Assembly (NCBI GenBank): GCA_009841235.1
Contig: VXMH01000014.1
Location: forward strand, 1 to 64,000
Direction: 5' to 3'
DNA length: 64,000 nucleotides
DNA from: Caldilineaceae bacterium SB0661_bin_32
Lineage (GTDB): Bacteria > Chloroflexota > Anaerolineae > Caldilineales > Caldilineaceae
Made by a program: the position numbers and the translations under genes. Shown here piece by piece: positions 16,213 through 24,867 of the stretch. Within the stretch, counting starts at the first letter, position 1; every line of letters begins with the position of its first letter. A model generated the notes under the pieces. The model was not told the origin of the DNA. It ran no database searches and worked only from the letters and a program-made list of their open reading frames with translations.

Positions 16213-16221
16213 ATTATAGCA
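16213..16221 (-). promoter_or_regulatory. Extended -10 promoter (TGCTATAAT) of Uma2 copy 1
   Basis: The minus strand reads TGC-TATAAT, a perfect extended -10, about 90 bases before the ATG at 16121. The corresponding place in the other Uma2 copy (near 24845-24853) reads TGCAATAGT, a weaker match, so the two copies are probably expressed differently. Confidence 0.6.
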
Positions 16222-16334
16222 CAAGAGATCGACGAGTCTATGTCGGTTCTCTTACTCCCGCGGCACCGTAGAGACCTTCTGTCGGCGTTACATGCGGTCT
16301 ATCCCATTGCCTTCCTGGAATCCATTGAGACTCC

Positions 16335-16907
16335 CTAACCCGCGCCCGCGGCAAGATCGAGAAGCTTTCGCACCGTCCTCCAGTTGCGCGACGTACTGGT
16401 CGTTGACAGCCTGGAGTCGAAGTAGCTGTTCGTGAGTTTGGAGCGCGCAACACCGTTCGGGCAGTGTAGATAGACTTCACGCCCCCGCACCGCGAACTCG
16501 TCGCCCGGCGAGCGCTCCGGGTCCAGCGATTCCACGCCGGCGCTGTCGGGCAGATCCGCCAAAAACATGACGTGCAGTTTGTCTGCTCCCGCGCCGGCTG
16601 CCAGGAAAGGATTGGCCTCCATGATCTCCTGGAGTTCCCCCGCCGTGCGCGTAATCACGGGAACCTGGTAACCATACTGGTCCTGGATCGAGGCACTGAT
16701 GATCGATGAGATCTCTTCTACATCCGCGGACCCCGCCCGAAATACGACGTTTCCACTCTGAATGTAGGTCCGAACCTCTTCGCAACCGGCGTCCGCGAAC
16801 AGTGCCGCGAGCGCCTTCATCGGCAGCTTGTTCTTGCCGCCCACGTTAATCCCCCGCAGCAGCGCAATGTTGACATCTGGCTTGCTATTCCTAGTGTTCT
16901 TTGACAT
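16335..16907 (-). CDS. DUF1697 domain protein
   Basis: This 190-residue soluble protein has VNIALLRGINVGGKNKLPMKAL and CEEVRTYIQSGNVVF near the start, which are the diagnostic DUF1697 motifs. Further on, ANPFLAAGAGADKLHVMFL and VYLHCPNGVARSKLTN also match. The ATG at 16907 follows an AGGAAAGAGAG stretch; the frame is open to TTG 16934. DUF1697 proteins are widespread, compact and functionally uncharacterised. The gene is not obviously co-transcribed with Uma2 copy 1, since a promoter lies between them. Confidence 0.88.
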   Translation of the reverse strand: MSKNTRNSKPDVNIALLRGINVGGKNKLPMKALAALFADAGCEEVRTYIQSGNVVFRAGSADVEEISSIISASIQDQYGYQVPVITRTAGELQEIMEANPFLAAGAGADKLHVMFLADLPDSAGVESLDPERSPGDEFAVRGREVYLHCPNGVARSKLTNSYFDSRLSTTSTSRNWRTVRKLLDLAAGAG

Positions 16908-17074
16908 GCCCGCTCTCTTTCCTGTCGAGTCCAACGGCTTTCACGCCAATTTCAGAAGTCGTACCGTACCTACGGTATCACCCTCCTCATCCCTGCCGCA
17001 AATGGCAGACGGATCTTCCCCGCACAAAGCGTAGGCGTCTGTCCAGGATTCAGAGGGGTGTCTGCTCCCTTTTC

Positions 17075-17129
17075 CCTTTGCGATCCTGTAGCGTCGCGCT
17101 AAAATGACTCGCACAGGAGATCGCAAAGG
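17075..17129 (+). promoter_or_regulatory. Promoter and inverted-repeat operator of the VapBC-like operon
   Basis: TTGCGA (17078-17083) and TAAAAT (17100-17105) are separated by 16 bases. A perfect 11-base inverted repeat, CCTTTGCGATC (17075-17085) and GATCGCAAAGG (17119-17129), brackets the promoter, with one arm over the -35 and the other just past the expected start. This is the layout expected of an autoregulated toxin-antitoxin operon. Confidence 0.65.
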
Positions 17130-17160
17130 CGAATCCCTGCTTGCCTGCCGGAGAGAGGCC

Positions 17161-17412
17161 ATGGAAACAATTACACTGACACTTACATTGCCACGTGAGT
17201 TGGCTACGGAAGCCAATCAGATCGGTCTGCTCACCTCTGAATCCTTGGTTGCGTTACTGAAGCGCGAGGTGCGACAGCGACGTACTGACAACTTGTTTGC
17301 TGCGATAGATCGGCTTGACGAGAAGAACACAGATATCCTCGATCTTGACGAGATTTCCGCCGAAATCGCCGCCGCTCGGGCGGAAAGGCGCCGCCGTGCG
17401 TCTGGTGTTTGA
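17161..17412 (+). CDS. Probable antitoxin of a PIN-toxin pair
   Basis: The 83-residue acidic/basic protein has an N-terminal beta strand (ETITLTLTLPRELATEA) and a helix region LLTSESLVALLKREVRQRR, resembling short DNA-binding antitoxins. The C-terminal half is charged and helical (IDRLDEKN to AARAERRRRA) and likely wraps the toxin. The ATG at 17161 follows GGAGAGAGG; the open frame begins at 17104 but would start inside the promoter. It overlaps the toxin gene by 17 bases. The inverted repeat around the promoter is a plausible binding site for it. Confidence 0.75.
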   Translation: METITLTLTLPRELATEANQIGLLTSESLVALLKREVRQRRTDNLFAAIDRLDEKNTDILDLDEISAEIAAARAERRRRASGV

Positions 17413-17833
17413 CACGAACATTGTCATTTCTGCACTGCTCTGGCACGAAGCGCCCCGGCACCTGCTTCACGTTGCCCACTCGTCCGCAGTACAACTTTTC
17501 ACATCACTTCCTCTCCTATTCGAACTTGACGAAGTACTGCGTCGTGAGAAGTTCCGCGTGCGCCTGCATGAGGCCCAGGCGACAGCAGACGACCTGGTGC
17601 TTGGTTATGCTGCGCTTGCCATCCTAGTCGAACCACCCGTAATCGCCCCAGTCGTTCTGTCGGACCCGGACGACGACAATGTGCTTGCTTGTGCATTGGC
17701 CGCAAACGCTGACGTCGTTGTTTCGGGTGATCGTCACCTGCTCCAGATGGGTGTATATTCCACAATTCCGATTTTGCCAGCCGATGTTCTGATTGATCAG
17801 ATGGGCCAAGAGTCCATTCCTGATAGCGGTTAA
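17396..17833 (+). CDS. PIN-domain ribonuclease toxin, VapC-like
   Basis: The 145-residue product starts at GTG 17396 inside the antitoxin gene. RLVFDTNIVISALLW gives the first PIN-domain Asp (residue about 6) with the Asn of the DTN motif. LLFELDEVL carries the central Glu, and LSDPDDDNVLACALAANADVVVSGDRHLLQM the remaining Asp residues and the SGD-x-HLL motif. All four acidic metal ligands of the nuclease are present, so it should be active. VapC toxins cleave tRNA or rRNA and are neutralised by the partner protein. COG1569-type PIN proteins are the closest match by pattern. Confidence 0.85.
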   Translation: MRLVFDTNIVISALLWHEAPRHLLHVAHSSAVQLFTSLPLLFELDEVLRREKFRVRLHEAQATADDLVLGYAALAILVEPPVIAPVVLSDPDDDNVLACALAANADVVVSGDRHLLQMGVYSTIPILPADVLIDQMGQESIPDSG

Positions 17834-17923
17834 GTCTGATTCGGCCTACTCGAACTCTTCGTACAATTTCATCAATAAGGGAAACGCCAAAACCGAACTC
17901 GCCCTGCACTGGAGACATCACAC

Positions 17924-20900
17924 ATGCAGCAATCCCCCACCCATGTCGTACACGTCCAACAAGCCCAGGAGCGTCTGCAACACCTCCTGCATGAACATAA
18001 GGCCGAAGACCCCTTCGCCCCCGTCACCGTCGTCGTACCAACACCCTATGCCGGACTCTACCTGCGCCGCGACATCGGCAGGAGCGGCCTCGTCAACGTG
18101 CGTTTCATGCCGCTCCCCCGTCTTGCCGAACTGCTCGGGGCGCCCAGCCTGGCTGACGCCGGCCGCAGTCCGCTCAAGCCCGCTATCGAATTCGCCGCCG
18201 TCCGCCGCGCCGCCGGCGAGGCCGCGGGCGAGCTCGAACCCTTCCGCGCGCATCCCTCCTTCCACAGCAGCCTGCGCACGACATTCCGGGATCTTCGCTC
18301 CGCCGCTCCTGGCGTCCTTGCCAAACTCGAACGGCGCAGGGGCATTTCCGGCGAAATCGTCCGGCTGTACACACGTTATCGCGACCGCACCAAGGCATAC
18401 TACGACCGGGAAGCGCTCGCTGAAGCTGCCGCCGAGGCCGTGAGTACAGGCCGCGCCGCCACCGCCCTCAACTCGCTAGGCCGCGTTATCGCCTACCTGC
18501 CGCGCACCCTGACGCCCGCCGAGCAGCGTCTGTTCGACGCGCTCCGCGACGCACAAAACTGCGAGACGATCCTGGCCGTTACCGGCGATCCGGAGGCCGA
18601 CACTATTCTGCCCAAAACGGCCGTGCAGCCGCCTGCGTCCTCACTGCCGGCCCCACCTCGGACGCGCCTGCTCGTCGCCCCCGACACCGGCGAAGAGGTC
18701 CGCAGCGTGGTCCGGTCGGTCGCTGCCGCCGCGCACGCCGGCACGCCCTTCCACCGCATCGCGATTCTGTACTGGCAGCGGGAGCCCTATGCCGCGCTCA
18801 TCGCCGAGCAGCTGGCTGCCGCCAGCATCCCCATCGCCGGCCCTTCAAACGAAACTCTGGCCGCGACCCCGGTCGGGCGCATGCTCACCGGCATCGTCGC
18901 TCTTGCCGGCAGCGACCTGCCCAGGGAAGAAGTGATGCGCTGGCTCACCTCCTGTCCGGTCAAGGCCGCATCGGATCGGTACAGCCCCTCGCGCTGGGAC
19001 GCGGTCTCACGAGACGCGGGCGTCGTCGCCGGCATTGAGCAGTGGCGCGACCGCCTGGCGAACTATGCGGCGAGCCAGCAGCGCACGGCCGCGAGTCAGG
19101 ACGAAGAGCGATCCCAAGGCAGGGAAAATGTGATGGCGCAGTCTGCGGCAGAGGCGTGGGCGCTGCGCAGTTTTGTGCTGAGGCTGCACGAGACCCTCAA
19201 CCGCGCCGGGGACAGCCGGACGTGGGCGGCCCTTGTCAAATGGGCCGAAGATCTCATCGAGCACTACCTTGACGAAAACTCCCTCCCACCCGTAGAGCGG
19301 GACAATCTTGACACCCTGAAGACGGCTCTGCAGGAGCTGGCGAATCTCGATACGGTGGAGGAATCCGCCGAGCTGGACGCGTTTCGGACCGCACTCGACG
19401 AAGCCCTCAATCGATCTGCCGCGAGAGCGGGCGCCTTGGGCGAAGGCCTGTTCGTCGGTTCCGTCAGGCTCGCCGCCGGAATGCGCTTCGACAGGGTGTA
19501 CCTCGTGGGCATGGTCGAGGGCCTGGTCCCCCCGCAACCGCCTGACGATCCCCTCTTGCCACATTCGGAACGGGAGCGGGCGGGACTCCCTCTCCGCTCA
19601 ACCGCCGTCGAAGGGTACGACTACCTTGCCGCCGCCGCGGCCGGACGCACCCGCGTGCTCACCTACGCCCGCGGCAACAACATCGCCCAGCGCGAGCAGC
19701 ACCCGTCCCGCTGGTTCCTCGAAGAGGCCACCCGCCTCTATGGCTCGCCCGTCTACCCTACGATGCTCTCCAATGCCCGTGACCTCGCCCAGCTCCGAGA
19801 ACAACCCTGGTTCGAGGAAGTGGTATCGGCCCAGCACGGCATCAACACCGTCGCGGCGTCGCAGCCCGCCGACATCCACGACTACGATCTCCACCGCCTG
19901 TCGCAATGGCAACAGCTCGGCAACGCGATCGACGCCCATCATCTCGCCAGCTCGGAACCCGTTCTGGCCCGCGCCCTCGAAATGCAGCGGGCAAGGATCG
20001 CAGCACCGCTGACGCGTTGGGACGGCGACCTCTCGTCCGCCCCTTCTCCCGCCGCACAGATCGGGCTTTCTAACAGCGAAGTCTTCTCGCCTACGCGGCT
20101 GCAAACCTGGGCGACCTGCCCCTTCCGCTACTTCCTCGCCAACGTGCTCGGCATCGCCGCGCCGGAACAGCCGGAGGAGCTGGCCACCATCTCGGCCCTG
20201 GACAAAGGGTCGCTGCTGCATACCATCCTCGAACGCTTCATTCGAGACGCGCAGCAGCAAAACGCCATCCCCGCCCCCGACAAGCCCTGGAGCGAGGACC
20301 AGCGCCGCCGGCTCTTCCAGATCGCAGCAGAAGAGTTCCGGAACGCCGAGCAGCGCGGCGTCACCGGCAAACCCCTCCTCTGGGAGCTGGCCAGGAGCGA
20401 AATGCTCAGCGACCTGGACAGATTCCTGAAGGAAGACGCCAAACTTCGCAAAAAGCATGACGTATCACCCCACGCCGTCGAGAGCGCCTTCGGCTTTCCC
20501 GGAGACGAAGATCAGGCGGCCCTGGATTCAGTTGAGTGGTCGAGCCCCAGGACCGGCACGCTCCGCTTTCGGGGCTTTATCGACCGCATCGACCTCTCCC
20601 CGTCCGGCGATACTGCTTTGGTTCTTGACTACAAATCGGGGAAAGCAGACTCATACAAGAATATGGACAAAGACCCCGTCCAGCGCGGCCAGCTTCTCCA
20701 GCTGCCCGTATACGGTCTTGCCGCCCGTCAGTTGTTGGGCGACGAAGTTGACATAAAGGTCGCCTACTGGTTTGTGACTGAGAATGGAAAGTTTGTGACA
20801 CGCCCCCCAAGAAATCCAGGCACCCTCGACGAGATGCTTGACTCATTTGTCCCTGTAGTTGGCACCATCACCGATGGCATCGGCGCCCGCCTCTTCCCCG

Positions 20901-21049
20901 CCAATCCGGGCAGGGATGGCAGCAACTGCCGCAATTGCGACTTTAAGAATCTCTGCCCCACCCGCCGCGGGTGGCACTGGCGGCGCAAACGCAACGATCC
21001 ACGCCTGTCCGCCTACGTAACGATGGCCAGCGAGGAGGCAAGCCGATGA
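17924..21049 (+). CDS. addB: AddB-like helicase-related nuclease subunit with PD-(D/E)XK domain
   Basis: The 1041-residue protein is the AddB-type partner of the following helicase. The N-terminal part is a degenerate helicase region (VTVVVPTPYAGLYLRRDI at about 26-43; VYLVGMVEGLVPPQPP mid-protein) without a clear Walker A. The C-terminal nuclease has RFRGFIDRIDL and ALVLDYKSGKA (about 883-910) with the QLLQLPVYGLA helix. Cysteines in WATCPFRYF (about 730) and NCRNCDFKNLC (about 1001-1011) make the four-cysteine iron-sulphur staple. Function: double-strand break end processing for recombination. Its stop overlaps the next start (ATGA). Confidence 0.88.
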   Translation: MQQSPTHVVHVQQAQERLQHLLHEHKAEDPFAPVTVVVPTPYAGLYLRRDIGRSGLVNVRFMPLPRLAELLGAPSLADAGRSPLKPAIEFAAVRRAAGEAAGELEPFRAHPSFHSSLRTTFRDLRSAAPGVLAKLERRRGISGEIVRLYTRYRDRTKAYYDREALAEAAAEAVSTGRAATALNSLGRVIAYLPRTLTPAEQRLFDALRDAQNCETILAVTGDPEADTILPKTAVQPPASSLPAPPRTRLLVAPDTGEEVRSVVRSVAAAAHAGTPFHRIAILYWQREPYAALIAEQLAAASIPIAGPSNETLAATPVGRMLTGIVALAGSDLPREEVMRWLTSCPVKAASDRYSPSRWDAVSRDAGVVAGIEQWRDRLANYAASQQRTAASQDEERSQGRENVMAQSAAEAWALRSFVLRLHETLNRAGDSRTWAALVKWAEDLIEHYLDENSLPPVERDNLDTLKTALQELANLDTVEESAELDAFRTALDEALNRSAARAGALGEGLFVGSVRLAAGMRFDRVYLVGMVEGLVPPQPPDDPLLPHSERERAGLPLRSTAVEGYDYLAAAAAGRTRVLTYARGNNIAQREQHPSRWFLEEATRLYGSPVYPTMLSNARDLAQLREQPWFEEVVSAQHGINTVAASQPADIHDYDLHRLSQWQQLGNAIDAHHLASSEPVLARALEMQRARIAAPLTRWDGDLSSAPSPAAQIGLSNSEVFSPTRLQTWATCPFRYFLANVLGIAAPEQPEELATISALDKGSLLHTILERFIRDAQQQNAIPAPDKPWSEDQRRRLFQIAAEEFRNAEQRGVTGKPLLWELARSEMLSDLDRFLKEDAKLRKKHDVSPHAVESAFGFPGDEDQAALDSVEWSSPRTGTLRFRGFIDRIDLSPSGDTALVLDYKSGKADSYKNMDKDPVQRGQLLQLPVYGLAARQLLGDEVDIKVAYWFVTENGKFVTRPPRNPGTLDEMLDSFVPVVGTITDGIGARLFPANPGRDGSNCRNCDFKNLCPTRRGWHWRRKRNDPRLSAYVTMASEEASR

Positions 21050-24000
21050 GGACGCTTTCCGACCAGCCGGCACGAGACGCAATTCTGGAACACCTCGACG
21101 ACAATATGGTCGTCGAAGCCGGCGCGGGCACCGGCAAAACACGCAGCCTCGTCGATCGCGTCGTCGCCCTCATCAAGACCGGACGGGCGAACCCGGGCGG
21201 GATCGCCGCCATCACCTTCACCGAGTTGGCCGCAGCTGAGCTGCGCGCCCGCATCACAGAGAGCCTTGAACAGGCCGCTGACGACCCGTGCCTGCCCCAG
21301 GACCAGCGGGAGCGCTGCCAGTGCGCCATGGCAGAACTTGAGCAGGCCTCCATCCAGACGCTGCACAGTTTCGCCGGCAGCCTCCTGGGCGAGCGTCCGC
21401 TGGCCGCCGGCCTGCCGCCGGGCTTCACCATCCGCGACGAGATCGAGGCCGAGATCGCGTTCGAAAACCGCTGGACTGCATGGCTGGACGCAGCCCTCGA
21501 CGACCCCATGGCGCAGCAGGCCCTCCGCCCCGCCCTGGCCGCAAACATGACCCTTGACCACATGCGCAAGATCGCCGACAGTTTCCACAGCAACTACGAC
21601 CTGCTCGCCTCTGCCCCATTCTCAGCGCCTTCATCCCGGGACGCTGAAGACGAGCAGCCGTCGGAACTGCTCCCGGTACTCGAACTGCTGCGATGCTTCA
21701 CGCTCGATTACGCCCGCGAACGGAGGGACGCCGGCCAGGTCGAGTTCCTCGATATGCTCGTCCTGGCACGCGACCTGCTCCGCGACAGTCTCCCTGCACG
21801 CGACCACTTTCGCGAACGTTTCACCCACATCCTCATCGACGAAATGCAGGACACCGACCCGCTGCAGGCGGAGATCGCCCTGTTCCTGGCCGAAGAGGTC
21901 TCCGATCGCACAAACCCCAACGACCGTCTCCGGGACTGGCGCAAGGTGCAGCCCGCCAAAGGCAAGCTCTTCGTCGTCGGCGACCCCAAACAGTCGATCT
22001 ACCGGTTCCGTCGCGCCGACATTCAACAGGTCGAACTGATGCGACAGGCGGTCGACGGAGAAAACGTCCTGCTCCAACAGAACTTCCGCTCGCTATCCCC
22101 TGTCATCAACTGGGTCAACCACATCTTCAGTCAGTGGATGCAGGGCGAAGCGCAGGCCGTCTATGCGCCCCTCGTCACCGGCGTGCAGGATGGCCGCCCG
22201 CCCCCCGTCCGCGTCATGGGCGGCGAAGTCGAAGGGCTTATAGGAGTCGTGCGCCGCCAGGAAGCCGAAGCCATCGCCAATGGCGTCCGGACGGCAATCG
22301 AGAAGGGCTGGCAGGTCCGTTCGGAGGACGAAGATGGAGCCTTGCGCCCTGCCGTCTACCAGGACATCTGCGTTCTGATGCCGCGCCGCGCCGGCTTTGA
22401 CGCCCTCGAGATCGCATTCGAAGAAGCGGGCATCCCTTTCCGGCTCGAAAGCGCCTCCCTGATCTACAACACACAGGAGGCGCGCGACCTGCTCAACTGC
22501 CTCGCCGCCATTGATGACCCGACCAACCCCATCGCAGTCGTAGCCGCGCTGCGCTCCCCCGCCCTCGCCTGCTCCGATGCCGACCTGCTCACTTTCGTCG
22601 AAAACGGCGGCCAGTTCGACTACCTCGCCCAGGACAGCCCCCCGTCCGGCTGCGTCGCCGACGCGCTGGCCGTCCTGAGAAAGTTTCACGAATGCCGTAA
22701 ATGGACCGCTCCGGCGCCGCTCATCGAGCAGTTTGTGCGTGCGTGCCGGCTCCGCGAATTAGCCCTCAACGAACGCTATTCGCGCGGTCGATGGACACGT
22801 TACGGTTTCCTGATCGACCGCGCTCGCGCTTTCGTCGCGACCGGCGAAGTCTCCCTGCGCGCATTCCTCGCCTGGACCGAACGCCAGCGCGAAGAAAACG
22901 CACGGGCGCGAGAGACCGTCGTCCGTGAGTCCGATGCAGGCGCAGTCAGCGTGATGACAATCCACGGCGCCAAGGGGTTGGAATTCCCCATCGTCTTCCT
23001 TGCAGGGTTGAACGCGACAAGAGGCCCCAATCCCGATCCCGTGCTTTTCGATCGGAAGAGCGGTCGGATCGAAGCAAAAGCCTCCCTCCAAACGGCCGGA
23101 TACCAGGAGCTGGCCGGTTTCGAAAAGACGCGTGCCGAAGAGGAGCACGTGCGGCTGATCTACGTCGCCGCGACCCGTGCCCGTGATCACCTCGTCGTCA
23201 GCCTCTACCGCAATGCCAGGGGCAGTAAGTCGGCGGCCGCCCGCATCGAAGAGTTCTTGCAAGGGGCGGATCATTTCTGGCAGCGATTCGATCCCCCGGC
23301 AGCCGCCGCACCGCCCGCCTCAGTTTCCGCCGGTGAAGAAGTGGCCGGCGATGACACCCCCGCCGCGCGCGAACGCTGGCAGCAGCAGAGGCGCGAACTC
23401 TTCGCAGCCCGCAGCCTGCCCATCTCCGCTGCTGCCACCCATCTCGCCCGAAATGAGCAGTATGAGAAGGAGGAACAGGACATCCCCGACGAACCCTGGC
23501 GCCGCGGTCGCGCCGGGACCAATATCGGACGCGCAGTTCACGCCGTGCTTCAGGTTGTCGATCTGCACACGGGCAGCGACCTCGACAAAAACGTGCAGGC
23601 GCAGGCCGCGGCCGAGGGTGTGCCCAGGCGAGCGGGTGAGATCGGACGTCTCGTACAATGCGCGCTCGACAGCTCCCTCGTGCAGCGAGCGCTGGCATCG
23701 AAGCGCTGGTGGAGGGAGGCGCCTGTGGCCGGCCCTGTCGGCGAGGGCATCGTTGAAGGGTTCATCGACCTCCTCTTCGAGGAAGAGGACGGCTACGTGA
23801 TCGTTGATTTCAAGACCGATGCCGTCGGCTCCGAAGAAGAGGTCGAACAGGCGATGGCGCGCTACCGTCTGCAGGGCGGGGCCTACGCGCTCGCTCTGAG
23901 CAGAGCCGCCGGAGTCAAAGTGAAGGAGGTTTGGTTTCTTTTCCTCGAACCGAATCTCCGGAAATCCGTTGACAACCTCCCGCAGGCGCAGGAGGAAGCC

Positions 24001-24051
24001 GAAAGGGCGGCGCTGGCCTGGCTCACAAGTTCGCCTTCATCAACGCACTAG
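21046..24051 (+). CDS. addA: AddA-like UvrD/Rep-family helicase-nuclease
   Basis: The 1001-residue SF1A helicase has Walker A AGAGTGKT (25-32), Walker B HILIDEMQDTDPLQ (about 261-274), motif III VVGDPKQSIYRFRRAD, motif V SVMTIHGAKGLEFPIVFLAG and motif VI RLIYVAATRARDHLVVSLYR. A C-terminal RecB-like nuclease follows: EGFIDLLFEEEDGYVIVDFKTD (about 904-925). With the AddB protein it would form a helicase-nuclease that resects DNA ends. The start at 21046 is coupled to addB by the ATGA overlap, with GAGGAGG upstream; the frame is open to 20971. No RecC or RecD gene is in the window. Confidence 0.92.
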   Translation: MRTLSDQPARDAILEHLDDNMVVEAGAGTGKTRSLVDRVVALIKTGRANPGGIAAITFTELAAAELRARITESLEQAADDPCLPQDQRERCQCAMAELEQASIQTLHSFAGSLLGERPLAAGLPPGFTIRDEIEAEIAFENRWTAWLDAALDDPMAQQALRPALAANMTLDHMRKIADSFHSNYDLLASAPFSAPSSRDAEDEQPSELLPVLELLRCFTLDYARERRDAGQVEFLDMLVLARDLLRDSLPARDHFRERFTHILIDEMQDTDPLQAEIALFLAEEVSDRTNPNDRLRDWRKVQPAKGKLFVVGDPKQSIYRFRRADIQQVELMRQAVDGENVLLQQNFRSLSPVINWVNHIFSQWMQGEAQAVYAPLVTGVQDGRPPPVRVMGGEVEGLIGVVRRQEAEAIANGVRTAIEKGWQVRSEDEDGALRPAVYQDICVLMPRRAGFDALEIAFEEAGIPFRLESASLIYNTQEARDLLNCLAAIDDPTNPIAVVAALRSPALACSDADLLTFVENGGQFDYLAQDSPPSGCVADALAVLRKFHECRKWTAPAPLIEQFVRACRLRELALNERYSRGRWTRYGFLIDRARAFVATGEVSLRAFLAWTERQREENARARETVVRESDAGAVSVMTIHGAKGLEFPIVFLAGLNATRGPNPDPVLFDRKSGRIEAKASLQTAGYQELAGFEKTRAEEEHVRLIYVAATRARDHLVVSLYRNARGSKSAAARIEEFLQGADHFWQRFDPPAAAAPPASVSAGEEVAGDDTPAARERWQQQRRELFAARSLPISAAATHLARNEQYEKEEQDIPDEPWRRGRAGTNIGRAVHAVLQVVDLHTGSDLDKNVQAQAAAEGVPRRAGEIGRLVQCALDSSLVQRALASKRWWREAPVAGPVGEGIVEGFIDLLFEEEDGYVIVDFKTDAVGSEEEVEQAMARYRLQGGAYALALSRAAGVKVKEVWFLFLEPNLRKSVDNLPQAQEEAERAALAWLTSSPSSTH

Positions 24052-24155
24052 GCAGCTGACTATGCCGTCACTCAACTCCAATTTCGTAGCATCCCTCCAA
24101 CCGTAGCTTTCTCCGACAGCTATCGCGTCGACACTGAACGCCGTCCTTCGCGGCC

Positions 24156-24752
24156 CTAATTCGCGTCCAGGATCTCCGCGACGGGCAGAGCAAGCTCAGG
24201 CAAAAGGGGAGATTTAACAATATCGCCGCGTCCGAAGAGATCGCCTTCGGAGTAGACGTCGCCGGATAGGGACAGAACCGTGACTGTTTCCTGTTCAGAA
24301 TCCACAATCCAGTACTCCTGGATGCCCACCCGTTCATATTCGGCCCGTTTTGTCACCAGGTCCCGCTCGCGGTCTTCGAGACTTTGGCTCACGACTTCAA
24401 TTGCGAGGTCGGCCCCATCCCAGAAGTTCTCTTGACGCAGGCTGCTGTCCCGGTTGCGCAGAAGGACGATGTCCGGTTCGCGGTACTTTCGATCCCACAG
24501 GCGTAGGCGCAGACCGGCCGTTCGCACGACGCCGCCGGTCTGTAGGGCGAATTCATTGAGAGCGATGCTTAAGTACAGGATAATTGCCTGGTGTTGATCG
24601 GTCGGCGCGTCGTGCACCTCCACAAAACCGTCATCGAATTCGACGCGCCGGTTGGTTTCCAGCGCCAAGTACTCCTGCTCGCTCCATGCGCCTTGGTATG
24701 GAAAGAGAGTTGCGATACGCCAGACCGGTGTAGCGACTTCTGGACTGTGCAT
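24156..24752 (-). CDS. Uma2-family endonuclease-like protein, copy 2
   Basis: This 198-residue paralogue of the gene at 15477-16121 has the same features: WSEQEYLAL, REPDIVLLRNRD, DLAIEVVSQS, and RDLVTKRAEYERVGIQEYWIVDS. The catalytic Asp and Glu positions are kept. The ATG at 24752 has GGAG about nine bases upstream; the longer frame to 24854 covers the promoter-like region that is similar in both copies. The copies bracket the segment holding DUF1697, the toxin-antitoxin operon and addBA. The cause of the duplication is not visible; no transposase lies beside either copy. Confidence 0.88.
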   Translation of the reverse strand: MHSPEVATPVWRIATLFPYQGAWSEQEYLALETNRRVEFDDGFVEVHDAPTDQHQAIILYLSIALNEFALQTGGVVRTAGLRLRLWDRKYREPDIVLLRNRDSSLRQENFWDGADLAIEVVSQSLEDRERDLVTKRAEYERVGIQEYWIVDSEQETVTVLSLSGDVYSEGDLFGRGDIVKSPLLPELALPVAEILDAN

Positions 24753-24867
24753 GGTGCATATCTCCGGGGTATGCCGAATGCCTTGCAATCCCATTTGTCG
24801 GACATCCGCAAAAACCTGAGCAGCGGCAACTGTTTTGGCAAGACTATTGCACAACGGACAAAGGGTT

